Source: Microbispora sp. NBC_01189 (GTDB taxonomy: Bacteria; Actinomycetota; Actinomycetes; Streptosporangiales; Streptosporangiaceae). From it: a DNA stretch of 64,000 nt. Below the pieces are notes generated by a model. It was given only the letters and a program-made list of their open reading frames with translations. It did not search any database and was not told the DNA's origin. Each line of letters opens with the position of its first letter. The first letter of the stretch is position 1. The position numbers were made by a program, and so were the translations under genes. The stretch is from the NCBI RefSeq assembly GCF_036010665.1, contig NZ_CP108581.1:2111501-2175500 (forward strand), in the 5' to 3' direction. Shown here one piece after another: positions 19,189 to 26,614 of this stretch.

Positions 19189-20157
19189 TCAGGTCGTCTT
19201 CGACATTTTGCGTTCGAGCCGGGTGGCGCACTCCCGCCATCCCTGCGCGCATCCGCGCGCGAGTTGGACGATGATTTCCGCGCAGTGCGGCGGAATGCTG
19301 TCCACGATCTTGTGCCAGTCCTCCCGCGGAATGGTATGGATATTCAACAGGCGCAGGAGGTCGCGGCCGTTCTCGTTGAGACGCAGCGCCGGGTCGGCCT
19401 TCAGCCGGTCGACGATCGCCGCCGGCGGCTGTTCCAGGGCGCGCCGGACGGCGGGGCGGTCCGCCGGTCCGATGGGGGGAGGCTCGTCCGGCACCGCACG
19501 GTTGTGCCGTCCCGCGGGCACCGGGCTCTCTCCCCTGTACATGCGCTTCCTGACGTCGCGCACGGTCTCGGGCGAGATGCCGGCGATCCTCGCGATGTGC
19601 CGGAAGGACAGGCTGGGATCCTTGGTCATCAGGTCGTAGGCCAGGGTGCGCCCCGAGACGCGGTTGATGGAGCGGACCCGGCCGTCCCTGCCGATCCTGG
19701 CCACGCAGGGCGACTCCGGCGCCGTACGCCTGCGCAGCTCGGAGATCGTCTTGGCCGACAGGCCGGTGGTCGAGGCGATCAGCCGGTCGGACCAGTCGGG
19801 ATGTGATTCGATGATCTTTTCTGCGGCGCTCTTGCGGTCGGTCAGCGACAGCGGCAGGCCGTGGGCGACGTTCAGCCTGACGGACAGGACGAAGGCGTCG
19901 CCCTCCGGGCCGTCGAAGAACCGGGCGGGAATCGTCCGCCGCCCGCACAGCTGGGCGGCCCTGAGACGGTGCATGCCGTCGATGACCCGCAGGGTGGGCC
20001 GGTGCACGACGATCGGCGGCAGGGGGCCGGTGGCGGCGGCCAGCAGTTCCACGTGTTCACGGCTCTCCCCCGAACTTCGCGGAGAACCCCCGATCGACAG
20101 CGAACTGATCTCGACTTCCACCACCGAACAGAAATCCGGATCCGGCGCGAACTGCAA
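19189..20157 (-). CDS. StrR/ParB-type pathway-specific transcriptional regulator (copy 1)
   Basis: Protein of 322 residues in the StrR family (StrR, Bbr, Tei15*, Dbv4). The N-terminal ParB/Spo0J-like domain contains LPPIVVHRPTLRVIDGMHRL and RAAQLCGRRTIPARFFDG, followed by NVAHGLPLSLTDRKSAAEKI. A helix-turn-helix follows (WSDRLIASTTGLSAKTISEL), then a second helical motif (FRHIARIAGISPETVRDVRK). It should activate cluster promoters through inverted-repeat sites. The start is a TTG at 20157, supported by GAGGAG six bases upstream; no ATG or GTG fits the conserved N-terminus better. It is paralogous to the gene at 20503-21480 and separated from hmaS by 116 bases. Confidence 0.9.
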   Translation of the reverse strand: MQFAPDPDFCSVVEVEISSLSIGGSPRSSGESREHVELLAAATGPLPPIVVHRPTLRVIDGMHRLRAAQLCGRRTIPARFFDGPEGDAFVLSVRLNVAHGLPLSLTDRKSAAEKIIESHPDWSDRLIASTTGLSAKTISELRRRTAPESPCVARIGRDGRVRSINRVSGRTLAYDLMTKDPSLSFRHIARIAGISPETVRDVRKRMYRGESPVPAGRHNRAVPDEPPPIGPADRPAVRRALEQPPAAIVDRLKADPALRLNENGRDLLRLLNIHTIPREDWHKIVDSIPPHCAEIIVQLARGCAQGWRECATRLERKMSKTT

Positions 20158-20409
20158 CGAGAACTCCTCACGGTCTGCTCACCTGTATGGGAAGCGGAAC
20201 AGGTACCGGGGACGCCTGCGGTTATCCGCAGGCCAGAAAAAAATATAACGATCGACGCGAAAACGGCCGAGACCTCGCATTCGGTCGCGCTCGCCGAGTG
20301 AATTCGAGCAGGCAGAAACGACGTCGGTTGGGCCGGCCCGGGCCGGCCCAACCGACGCTTCGACTCCGGGACGGGACCCCATACGCCCCGTGCATTCCCG
20401 GCACGAGAC
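20158..20409 (-). other. Structured 5' leader of strR-like copy 1
   Basis: If transcription starts from the promoter at 20410-20442, the leader is about 245 bases. It holds three inverted repeats: the 36-base palindrome at 20322-20357, GCCTGCGG-TTAT-CCGCAGGC at 20214-20233 next to an A/T-rich run, and ACCTGT/ACAGGT at 20181-20204 just before the ribosome binding site. No reading frame of interest is seen. Confidence 0.5.
20322..20357. repeat. Perfect 36-bp palindrome
   Basis: Each 18-base arm reads CGTCGGTTGGGCCGGCCC followed by its exact complement, with no spacer. It lies between the two strR-like genes, inside the predicted leader of copy 1. No T run follows on either strand. It could be a terminator for copy 2, an attenuator for copy 1, or a dimer-binding operator; the outer CGGTTGG resembles the CGGTTGGAC flank of the StrR-type sites nearby. 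Confidence 0.8.
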
Positions 20410-20442
20410 TTTCTACGGGATCAGGGGTTTCGATGAGGTATC
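20410..20442 (-). promoter_or_regulatory. Direct-repeat promoter of strR-like copy 1
   Basis: Minus strand: GATACC-TCATC-GAAACC, ten bases, then TAGAAA (20410-20415). The 11-base repeat pitch and the distance to the -10 match the promoters at 21746-21778 and 25771-25803. Confidence 0.6.
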
Positions 20443-20460
20443 GGCAGCTGGGCCGGGAAT

Positions 20461-20493
20461 GAAACCGCGGCGAAACCGTGCGTGGTCTAGTCT
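20461..20493 (+). promoter_or_regulatory. Direct-repeat promoter firing antisense to strR-like copy 2
   Basis: Plus strand: GAAACC-GCGGC-GAAACC, ten bases, then TAGTCT (20488-20493). It is back to back with the promoter at 20410-20442, with 18 bases between the outer repeats. Transcription would run into the 3' end of copy 2 on the antisense strand. Confidence 0.45.
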
Positions 20494-20502
20494 AACCACG
20501 AG

Positions 20503-21480
20503 TCAGACGGTCTCCTCGACCCGTTCCTGGACGCGCCGCGCGAAATCGTCCCAAATGTTTCCGCATTCGAAGGCAAGGGAGGCGACGATGTCACCCCAGT
20601 ACGGCGGCACGCCTCCGAGGTACGGCGGCACGCGTTCACCCAGGCGTTTCCACCGCTCGACCTCCGCCAGGTGGACGCTCAGCAGCCTGAGTAACGCGCG
20701 GCCCGCCGGGCTGCCGATGAGTTCGGGATCGGAGCGCAATCGCTCGATTCCCTGGCGCAGTTCTCCGAGATCGTCGCGCGCGTCGGGATCGTCCACCGGA
20801 GGCGCCTGCGGCCTGGGCCGCCGGCCCGCCACCGGATCCTCCTGACGGCGCATTTTGTTTCTGACGTCCCGGGCCGTCTCCGGGGAGATCCCGGCCACCT
20901 TGGCGATCTGCCGTAACGACCATTCCGGATTTTCGGCGATCAGTTCCATCGCGATCCTGCGACCCTCGGCGGCGTTCACCGAGCGCACCCGCCCGTCGCG
21001 GCCGATCCGGGCGTTCGGCGACAGGATCTCGGCGCCGGCCGCCCTTATCTCGGCCACCGTCTTCGCGCTGATTCCCGCGACCGAGGCGATATAGCGGTCC
21101 GACCAGTGCGGGCGGACCTTCAGTATGCGCTCGGCGGCGGCCTTGCGGTCGCTCAGTGAGAGGGGCAGCCCGTGCGCGGCGTTGGCGCGCACCGCGAGGA
21201 CGAAGGCCTCCACCTCGTCTCCGTCGAACAGCCGCACGGCGATGTGGTCCGCGCCCCGCAGCCGGGCGGCGGCCAGACGGTGCGCGCCGTCGATGACACG
21301 CATCGTCGGGTAGTGCACCAGGATCGGCGGGAGCTCGTCGGGCACCGCGGCCAGTAGTAGGACATGTTCGCGATCTTCTCCGGATTTTCTGGGAGACAAT
21401 CCCGCCACGAGGGAGTCCACCGCGACCATGGTCACCTGCCCCCCGTCGGCATCGATCAGCTGCTCCAGGTCACCGGTCAT
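20503..21480 (-). CDS. StrR/ParB-type pathway-specific transcriptional regulator (copy 2)
   Basis: Protein of 325 residues, paralogue of the regulator at 19189-20157 along its full length. The ParB-like domain shows LPPILVHYPTMRVIDGAHRL, AAARLRGADHIAVRLFDGDE and NAAHGLPLSLSDRKAAAERI. The helix-turn-helix (WSDRYIASVAGISAKTVAEI) and the conserved ARIGRDGRVRSVN and RQIAKVAGISPETARDVRNK segments follow. It differs from copy 1 mainly in the C-terminal third, where VPPYLGGVPPYWG is an internal duplication of VPPYxG. ATG 21480 is preceded by GGAGG. Its upstream region carries both the direct-repeat promoter and a complete StrR-type box, so it may be autoregulated or cross-regulated by copy 1. Confidence 0.9.
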   Translation of the reverse strand: MTGDLEQLIDADGGQVTMVAVDSLVAGLSPRKSGEDREHVLLLAAVPDELPPILVHYPTMRVIDGAHRLAAARLRGADHIAVRLFDGDEVEAFVLAVRANAAHGLPLSLSDRKAAAERILKVRPHWSDRYIASVAGISAKTVAEIRAAGAEILSPNARIGRDGRVRSVNAAEGRRIAMELIAENPEWSLRQIAKVAGISPETARDVRNKMRRQEDPVAGRRPRPQAPPVDDPDARDDLGELRQGIERLRSDPELIGSPAGRALLRLLSVHLAEVERWKRLGERVPPYLGGVPPYWGDIVASLAFECGNIWDDFARRVQERVEETV

Positions 21481-21745
21481 ACCGTGCCTCCACAGTGTGG
21501 TGTCCCCGTTGGTTCAACCGGGCGACGAATCCCTGGTGAATCAAGCGCACGGTGCCCTTTTCAGGCGGTCGTTTCCTCTGTTTGAGGATGTCCGCCGTTA
21601 CCGGCCCCGCTGACCCCGCTGCCGGCAATTGGACACCACGGCACCGGAAAAAGGTGCCTGGCGCTCTTGACAGGGACAACAGTCGGGGTGTGTAAGCGGA
21701 TCACGCTCCCCGGCCCCCATTTCCGTTCGTGTCCCGTGCTTCTTC

Positions 21746-21778
21746 TTACTACAGATTCCGAGGTTTCAAAAAGGTTTC
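21746..21778 (-). promoter_or_regulatory. Direct-repeat promoter of strR-like copy 2
   Basis: Minus strand: GAAACC-TTTTT-GAAACC, ten bases, then TAGTAA (21746-21751). Same layout as the other three members of this set. Confidence 0.65.
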
Positions 21779-21862
21779 GCCCGATCATGTACCGCTATGT
21801 ACGGACCGAAAACCATTACCGCTGTCCACATCACCTGTCATACCCGCATAAAGGCGGCTTTC

Positions 21863-21895
21863 GTGTCCAACCGCCGAATTTCAGCGCTTGGACAC
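21863..21895. promoter_or_regulatory. StrR/Bbr/Dbv4-type binding site
   Basis: GTGTCCAA, exactly 17 bases, TTGGACAC: perfect 8-base inverted arms. This fits the GTCCAR-N17-TTGGAC consensus described for StrR-family regulators of glycopeptide clusters. It lies 85 bases upstream of the direct-repeat promoter of copy 2 and 20 bases beyond the ABC-operon terminator. Confidence 0.8.
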
Positions 21896-21914
21896 CCGGG
21901 GCGAAGACGAGCGA

Positions 21915-21944
21915 GCCCGGCACCGCGGTCTCGCGGTGCCGGGC
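21915..21944 (-). terminator. Terminator of the ABC export operon
   Basis: GCCCGGCACCGCG and CGCGGTGCCGGGC form a perfect 13-base stem with a GTCT loop, 16 bases after the permease stop codon. Confidence 0.8.
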
Positions 21945-21960
21945 TACGGGCGGGACTGGT

Positions 21961-23160
21961 TCAGACCGTTCTGAGTGCCTCGGTGGGCTGCATGCGGGCC
22001 GCGCGCAGCGCCGGCAGCAGCCCGGCGACCGCGCCGATGAGGACGGCCGCGCCGAGCCCGCCTCCCCATGCGATCGGCGGCACGACCGTGGCCCACCCCT
22101 TGAGGAGGGCGTAGGCCGCGGTGACGGCGACGCCGAGCGCGACCCCGGCGATACCGCCCATGGCGGCCAGCAGGACCGCCTCGGCGAGGAACTGCAGGCG
22201 GATGTTGCCCCGGGTGGCCCCGAGCGAGCGCCGGAGCCCGATCTCCGAGCGCCGTTCGAGCACGGAGATGACCATGGTGTTGGCCACGCCGATGCCGCCG
22301 ACGAGCAGGGCCACCGCCCCGAGTCCGAGGAACAGTCCGTTCAGCGCGGACTGGGCGACGGCGCGGGCCTCCAGCGCGGCGGAGGGCTGGCTGACGACGA
22401 CCTCGTCGGCGTGCTCCGGGTAGGCGGTGGCGGCCAGCACCTGCTGCACGTCTTTGACCTGCTCGGTCTGGGCTCGGATGTATACCTTGGTCGGATGGCC
22501 GTCGAAGTGGAGGTACTTCTCGGCGGCCCCGTACCCGACCAGGACCGACTCGTTGATCTCCTGCACGAGGCTCGCCTTGCCGAGGATCCCGGCGATGTAG
22601 AACCACTGCCCGCCGACCCACAGCCGGGCACCCGGATGGATCTTCGCGATGCCCAGCCTCGCCGCGGCGGTCCAGCCGAGCACCACGACCGGCTGGTCGG
22701 CGGTCGCGGCGTTCAGGTACCTGCCCTGGGCCACCGTCATCCGCAGCGCGGCCGGCAGGCCGAGGCTCGCGGCGCTGACCGTGAGCGCGTTGGTGTTGAC
22801 ACTCGGGATGTAGGGCGAGCGGTAGACGCTGGCCGAGGTCTTGCCCGTGCTCTCGACCGAGTCGACCGGTCCGATCCTGGCGATCATCCCGGGCGCCTCG
22901 CGCGGGAGTTTCGCGTCCTTCCCGCTGAGCGTCTGGCCGGGGGTGACGGTGAGCAGGTTGGTGCCCAGCTTGTCGATCTCGGCGAGCAGCCCGGCCTGCG
23001 ACGAGGCGGACAGCCCCAGCACCGCCACCATGGCGGCGACGCCGATCGAGATGCCCAGCGCGGAGAGCAGGGCCCGCATCCGCCGGGTCCGCAGGCCGAC
23101 GGCGGCGGTCCTCGCGATGTCGGCCGGGTGCATCCGGGTGGAAGCCGTCATGGTGGTCAC
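21961..23160 (-). CDS. MacB-like ABC transporter permease
   Basis: FtsX/MacB-type permease of 399 residues. One transmembrane helix lies near the N-terminus ([20 protein letters not shown]), followed by an extracytoplasmic domain of about 220 residues (MacB_PCD type), then three C-terminal helices. The conserved [20 protein letters not shown] and [20 protein letters not shown] segments lie between helices 2 and 3, and the protein ends [17 protein letters not shown]. The GTG start at 23160 overlaps the ATPase stop as GTGA; ATG 23151 is a close alternative. Together with the ATPase and adaptor it should export peptides or other hydrophobic compounds, here plausibly the NRPS product. Confidence 0.9.
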   Translation of the reverse strand: MTTMTASTRMHPADIARTAAVGLRTRRMRALLSALGISIGVAAMVAVLGLSASSQAGLLAEIDKLGTNLLTVTPGQTLSGKDAKLPREAPGMIARIGPVDSVESTGKTSASVYRSPYIPSVNTNALTVSAASLGLPAALRMTVAQGRYLNAATADQPVVVLGWTAAARLGIAKIHPGARLWVGGQWFYIAGILGKASLVQEINESVLVGYGAAEKYLHFDGHPTKVYIRAQTEQVKDVQQVLAATAYPEHADEVVVSQPSAALEARAVAQSALNGLFLGLGAVALLVGGIGVANTMVISVLERRSEIGLRRSLGATRGNIRLQFLAEAVLLAAMGGIAGVALGVAVTAAYALLKGWATVVPPIAWGGGLGAAVLIGAVAGLLPALRAARMQPTEALRTV

Positions 23161-23909
23161 AGCAGGGCCTCCTCCTCGTCGGCGTTGACCTCGGCCACGA
23201 TGTGACCGTCGAGCACCTCGATGCGGCGGCGCAGCCGCGCGGCCAGTGCCCGGTCATGAGTGATCATGACGATGGTCGCGCCCTCCCGGTTGAGCTCCTG
23301 GAGCAGGTCGAAGATCGCGCTTCCGGAGACGCTGTCGAGGTTGCCGGTGGGTTCGTCCGCCAGCACGATCGCGGGGTTGCCGACCAGGGCCCTGGCGATT
23401 GCCACCCGTTGCCGCTCTCCTCCGGAGAGCTGGGACGGGCGGTGGTGGAGGCGGTGGCCGAGGCCGACCCGTTCCAGCGCGGTCTGGGCCGCGGCGAGCC
23501 TGGACCGGTGCCGCACACCGCTGTACAGCAGCCCGTCGGCGACGTTCTCCAGTGCCGTGGCGTGCTCGGCGAGGAAGAACTGCTGGAAGACGAAGCCGAT
23601 CCGGGTCGCCCTGACCTGGGCCAGCGCGCGGTCGGACATGCGGGCCACGTCCTCCCCCACGATCCTGACCCGGCCGGACGTCGGGCGGTCGAGCGTGCCC
23701 ATCACCTGCAACAGGGTCGACTTGCCCGAGCCCGACGGGCCGACGATGGCCACCAGTTCGCCCCGCCGGATGGTGAAGGTGGCCTTGTCCAGGGCCACGA
23801 CCGGCGACGCGCCCGGGTAGATCTTGGTCACGTTCTCGAGCTGGATGACCGGCTCACCGATGCGGGGCCGGTCGCCCACGGCCATCGTCCGCGCCTCCTG
23901 GCTGGTCAT
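23157..23909 (-). CDS. MacB-like ABC transporter ATP-binding protein
   Basis: ATPase of 250 residues of the LolD/MacB subfamily. Walker [10 protein letters not shown] at residues 57-65, Q-loop FVFQQFFL, signature [15 protein letters not shown] from 161, Walker [13 protein letters not shown] from 181, and the H-loop ITHD. All catalytic residues are present. The start overlaps the adaptor stop as ATGA and the end overlaps the permease start, so the three are translationally coupled. Confidence 0.95.
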   Translation of the reverse strand: MTSQEARTMAVGDRPRIGEPVIQLENVTKIYPGASPVVALDKATFTIRRGELVAIVGPSGSGKSTLLQVMGTLDRPTSGRVRIVGEDVARMSDRALAQVRATRIGFVFQQFFLAEHATALENVADGLLYSGVRHRSRLAAAQTALERVGLGHRLHHRPSQLSGGERQRVAIARALVGNPAIVLADEPTGNLDSVSGSAIFDLLQELNREGATIVMITHDRALAARLRRRIEVLDGHIVAEVNADEEEALL

Positions 23910-25057
23910 GACGCCGGCACCACCACGTTCTGGCCGACCTGCAGCCCCTCGCCCCGCACCTCGACCACCCCGGCGGCGTCGTCGAACAAGCCGACCTCCA
24001 CCGGGATCAGGCGGTGCGAGCCGTTCGCCTCGACGACCTCCAGGGCGTAACCGCCGCCGGCCAGCGCGAGCAGCGCGTTCACCGGCACCGACAGCACGTC
24101 CTTCGCGGTGTCCGTGACGATCGACACCTGCACCGGCGCCTGGTCGAGCCGGCCGGTGTCCTTGGGCTTCGCCGGCCTGATGCGCACCGTGATGGTGGTG
24201 CTGTCGTCGTTCTTCTTCTCGGCCACCTTGCCGACCGAGGACACCTCACCGGGGGTGGTCTTGCCGGTGGGCAGCGTGATGAGCACCTTGTCACCGGTCA
24301 CGACGTCCGACTGCTGGTAGGCGTTGAGCGCGACCGTGACCTCACGGCGGGTGGAGGAGCCTTCGAGGACGACCGATCCGGGCATCGCGGCGGTGCCGCG
24401 CACCCCGGAGACCTTGGTGACCCTGATCTCGTCGGCCGGCAGGAACAGCGCCTGCCCGAGCGGCAGCGTGCCGGTCCGCTTCAGGCCCATCTTCTTCTGC
24501 AGCCGGACCAAGGCGTAATAGGTCCGCGCGCCGAAGTAGTCGGACTTGGGGCTGAGCTTCTTCTTGCTCGCGTACTTCAGCGCCACGAGCGCGGCGTTGA
24601 GCTGCCGCACGTCGGCGCCCTCCATGCCCCACTTCAGCTCCCGGTACGCGGGGGTGACCGTGCCCTTCAGGAAGATCACCGGTTTGTTGTCCACCCGATA
24701 GAGCGGCTTGCCCTGACCGATGATGTCGCCGACGGCGGGCAGCCGGGTGACCGTGCCACTCGCCTTGCCGACGATCTGGAGCTTGCCGACATAGCCGAGC
24801 GTGCCGTTCTCCATGGTCCTCGCCGACAGCGTGCCCTTGGTCACCTGGGCGAGCCCGGTCGGGGCGGTGCTCTGGATCGTGCCGGTGGCCGCCTGGCGGT
24901 CGAACGGCTTGACGACGGCGACCGTCACGCCGGCCGCCGCGACGACGGTGACGACGACGATCGCGGTGCGCCATCCCCTCCGCCCGCGGGGCGCGGGCGG
25001 AAGGGGGGCGGGGTGGCTGACGTCAGCGGCCTGCCTCGGCACCTCGGTGGTGCTCAC
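23906..25057 (-). CDS. Membrane-anchored adaptor with peptidoglycan-binding domain (efflux periplasmic-adaptor type)
   Basis: Protein of 383 residues with a single N-terminal membrane anchor ([19 protein letters not shown]). The extracytoplasmic part begins with a barrel-sandwich-like segment ([40 protein letters not shown]), is interrupted by a PG_binding_1-type insert ([20 protein letters not shown]...[18 protein letters not shown]), and ends in beta domains ([20 protein letters not shown]). This layout is common in Gram-positive MacB-like exporters and would couple the permease to the cell wall. GTG 25057 overlaps the previous stop as GTGA. Confidence 0.88.
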   Translation of the reverse strand: MSTTEVPRQAADVSHPAPLPPAPRGRRGWRTAIVVVTVVAAAGVTVAVVKPFDRQAATGTIQSTAPTGLAQVTKGTLSARTMENGTLGYVGKLQIVGKASGTVTRLPAVGDIIGQGKPLYRVDNKPVIFLKGTVTPAYRELKWGMEGADVRQLNAALVALKYASKKKLSPKSDYFGARTYYALVRLQKKMGLKRTGTLPLGQALFLPADEIRVTKVSGVRGTAAMPGSVVLEGSSTRREVTVALNAYQQSDVVTGDKVLITLPTGKTTPGEVSSVGKVAEKKNDDSTTITVRIRPAKPKDTGRLDQAPVQVSIVTDTAKDVLSVPVNALLALAGGGYALEVVEANGSHRLIPVEVGLFDDAAGVVEVRGEGLQVGQNVVVPAS

Positions 25058-25731
25058 GAACCGGCCCCGCCCTGCACCGCGGGACCGCCGGGGCCACCGG
25101 GACCGGGCTGCTGCCTGAGGTTCTGCGGCTGGTACTTCGCGCACGCCTCCGACGCCTGCCGGAACTGCGGCGACTGCGGGTCGATGCCGCTGTCCTGCAT
25201 GAAGGCGAAGCCGCCGTTCTTGTCGGGGTCGGGGAACTTCGGCAGGCCGTTCTCCCGCATGCACTGGGCGTACTTGAGCTTGTCGGCGGTGGGCCAGCCG
25301 GCGTTCGGGTCGGCGTCGTTCTTGGCGTCGATGCGCGGGCCGGAGGGGAGGTACTGCTTGCACTTCTCCTCGGCCTTCTTGAACTCCGGAGACTGCGGGT
25401 CGATGTCGCCGCCCTCGGGGAAGGCGATGCCGCCACCGGGCTTGGGGTCGGGGAACTTCGGGATGCCGTTGTGACGCATGCAGTTGGCGTACGCCACGAT
25501 GTCTCCCGACCCCGAGGGCTGGGCGCCTCCGCCGTTGCCGCCCGCGGTGTCGCCACCGCCGGTGGCGGCGTCGGAGGTGACTCTGGCCACGGCGCGGGCC
25601 TCGGGCTCGCCTCCCGTGCAGGCGGTGGAGAGCAGGGCGACGGCCGCGGCGGCCAGGACGACCGGGACAGTCCGGTAGAGATGCCTATTCAGCTCGTTTC
25701 GCCGATGGGCACGGCCAACAATAGGGGACAT
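25054..25731 (-). CDS. Exported lipoprotein-like protein with two CMRxNGxPxFPDP repeats
   Basis: Protein of 225 residues. An N-terminal hydrophobic stretch ends LLSTAC (Cys38); the lipobox is imperfect, with Ser at -3. Two repeats follow: YANCMRHNGIPKFPDP and YAQCMRENGLPKFPDP. Each is followed by GIDPQSP-type or DIDPQSP-type text and a second Cys about 35-40 residues later (EEKCKQYLP, SEACAKYQP), which suggests one disulfide per repeat. The tail is Gly/Pro/Gln-rich. The family function is unknown, but such proteins commonly travel with MacB-like exporters in actinobacteria. ATG 25731 was preferred because GGAGG lies five bases upstream; ATG 25743 is in frame. First gene of the export operon. 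Confidence 0.8.
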   Translation of the reverse strand: MSPIVGRAHRRNELNRHLYRTVPVVLAAAAVALLSTACTGGEPEARAVARVTSDAATGGGDTAGGNGGGAQPSGSGDIVAYANCMRHNGIPKFPDPKPGGGIAFPEGGDIDPQSPEFKKAEEKCKQYLPSGPRIDAKNDADPNAGWPTADKLKYAQCMRENGLPKFPDPDKNGGFAFMQDSGIDPQSPQFRQASEACAKYQPQNLRQQPGPGGPGGPAVQGGAGS

Positions 25732-25770
25732 TTCATCCTCCATAACTCGCGAGGTTTTCCACTGACCTCC

Positions 25771-25803
25771 TTTCTATCGGGTAAGCGGTTTCGACAGGGT
25801 TTC
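25771..25803 (-). promoter_or_regulatory. Direct-repeat promoter of the ABC export operon
   Basis: Minus strand: GAAACC-CTGTC-GAAACC, ten bases, then TAGAAA (25771-25776). The transcript would start near 25763, about 30 bases before the lipoprotein start codon. Confidence 0.65.
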
Positions 25804-25815
25804 GTAAGGCGAGGT

Positions 25816-25856
25816 AAAAGCCCCGGCCCGCGCTGGGGGGATTCGCGGGCCGGGGC
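25816..25856 (-). terminator. Terminator of the NRPS operon
   Basis: GCCCCGGCCCGCG and CGCGGGCCGGGGC form a perfect 13-base stem with an 11-base loop. On the minus strand it is followed by TTTTAC. It lies 75 bases after the last gene of the NRPS operon and just before the export-operon promoter. Confidence 0.85.
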
Positions 25857-25930
25857 GCTGGGGGGTGCGGAGAGCCGCCGAAGCGACTACGGAGGGGCCG
25901 AAGCGCGTACGGAGGGAAGGCGCGGAAGGG

Positions 25931-26614
25931 TCACGCGGCGGGCGGGCGCGGCGCGTCCGCCGGCAGAAGCTTCTGGCAGGTCTGCTGCGCGGCCCTGAAC
26001 TCGGCGCTGCCGAGGTCGATTCCGGTGAACATGCCGTCCGCGTTGGGCTCCGGGAAGTCCGGCAGGCCGTTCTTACGCATGCAGGCGACGTACTTGGACA
26101 CGTCGGGCAGCGGGCGGTTCCCCTGCGGGGCCGCCTGGGGCTGACCGCCGGGCGATTCTCCCGGCTGCGGCTGTCCGGGCTGAGCACCAGGCTGGGCACC
26201 GGCCTGGCCGCCCGGCTGAGGCTGGCCGCCCGCCGGCGCCCCCTGCCGGTCGCCCTTGGGGGCCTGCGACTCGCACGCCTGCTCGGCCTTCTTGTACGCG
26301 GGCCCGTTGACGTCGATAAGGGACGGGTCGAGCCCGATCCCGCCGTCCGGCCTGGGGTCGGGGAAGTTCGGCACGCCGTTCTCGCGCAGGCACCGCACGA
26401 ACGCCACCGCCTGCGCGTGCCGCGAGTTCGTCTCCGCGGGCGAGGCCGCAGAGGAAGCCGCGGCGGCGGCACGGTCGTCGTCCCCGCCGGAGGACGTCAC
26501 CAGGTAGACCGCCATCGCCGCCACCGCGATCGCCAGCGCGGCGGCCAGCACGCCCGTCAGCCAAAGCCGCCTTCTGAGCCCCGCGACTTCGGTGGAGCCC
26601 GTATTGTCGTCCAC
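25931..26614 (-). CDS. Membrane-anchored protein with two CMRxNGxPxFPDP-type repeats
   Basis: Protein of 227 residues, paralogue of the export-operon lipoprotein in its repeat units. A single N-terminal helix (LWLTGVLAAALAIAVAAMAV) anchors it; there is no lipobox. Repeat 1 is FVRCLRENGVPNFPDP with a second Cys in AEQACESQAP; repeat 2 is YVACMRKNGLPDFPEP with AQQTCQKLLP. A Gly/Gln/Pro-rich linker of about 50 residues separates them. The GTG start at 26614 directly abuts the TAA stop of the NRPS gene (TAAGTG), so it is co-translated with the synthetase. The function is unknown; its position argues for a role in product export, binding or self-protection. Confidence 0.8.
   Translation of the reverse strand: MDDNTGSTEVAGLRRRLWLTGVLAAALAIAVAAMAVYLVTSSGGDDDRAAAAASSAASPAETNSRHAQAVAFVRCLRENGVPNFPDPRPDGGIGLDPSLIDVNGPAYKKAEQACESQAPKGDRQGAPAGGQPQPGGQAGAQPGAQPGQPQPGESPGGQPQAAPQGNRPLPDVSKYVACMRKNGLPDFPEPNADGMFTGIDLGSAEFRAAQQTCQKLLPADAPRPPAA

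Larger units (their letters stand above)
21481..21960. other. 480-base control region upstream of strR-like copy 2
   Basis: It contains, going leftward: the terminator of the ABC operon (21915-21944), the StrR-type box (21863-21895), the direct-repeat promoter (21746-21778), a small hairpin GGCACC/GGTGCC around 21641-21659, a lone half-site GTGTCCAA on the minus strand (TTGGACAC at 21629-21636), and the ribosome binding site. The predicted leader is about 255 bases. No gene is seen. Confidence 0.6.

Noticed and set aside
20214..20233. GCCTGCGG-TTAT-CCGCAGGC hairpin with an adjacent A/T run as an intrinsic terminator
   Set aside because: The T run precedes the hairpin on the strand transcribed (minus) and appears as A on the plus strand, so the orientation is wrong for termination of either strand.
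21470..21679. A 69-codon minus-strand frame overlapping the start of strR-like copy 2
   Set aside because: It has no ribosome binding site, a rare start codon and no recognisable protein features; it lies in the predicted leader.
25733..25762. A nine-codon upstream frame (VENLASYGG) behind an excellent AAAGGAGG, ending one base before the lipoprotein ATG
   Set aside because: If the direct-repeat promoter is right, transcription starts inside or after this ribosome binding site, so the mini-gene would be leaderless at best. Too speculative to list as a gene.
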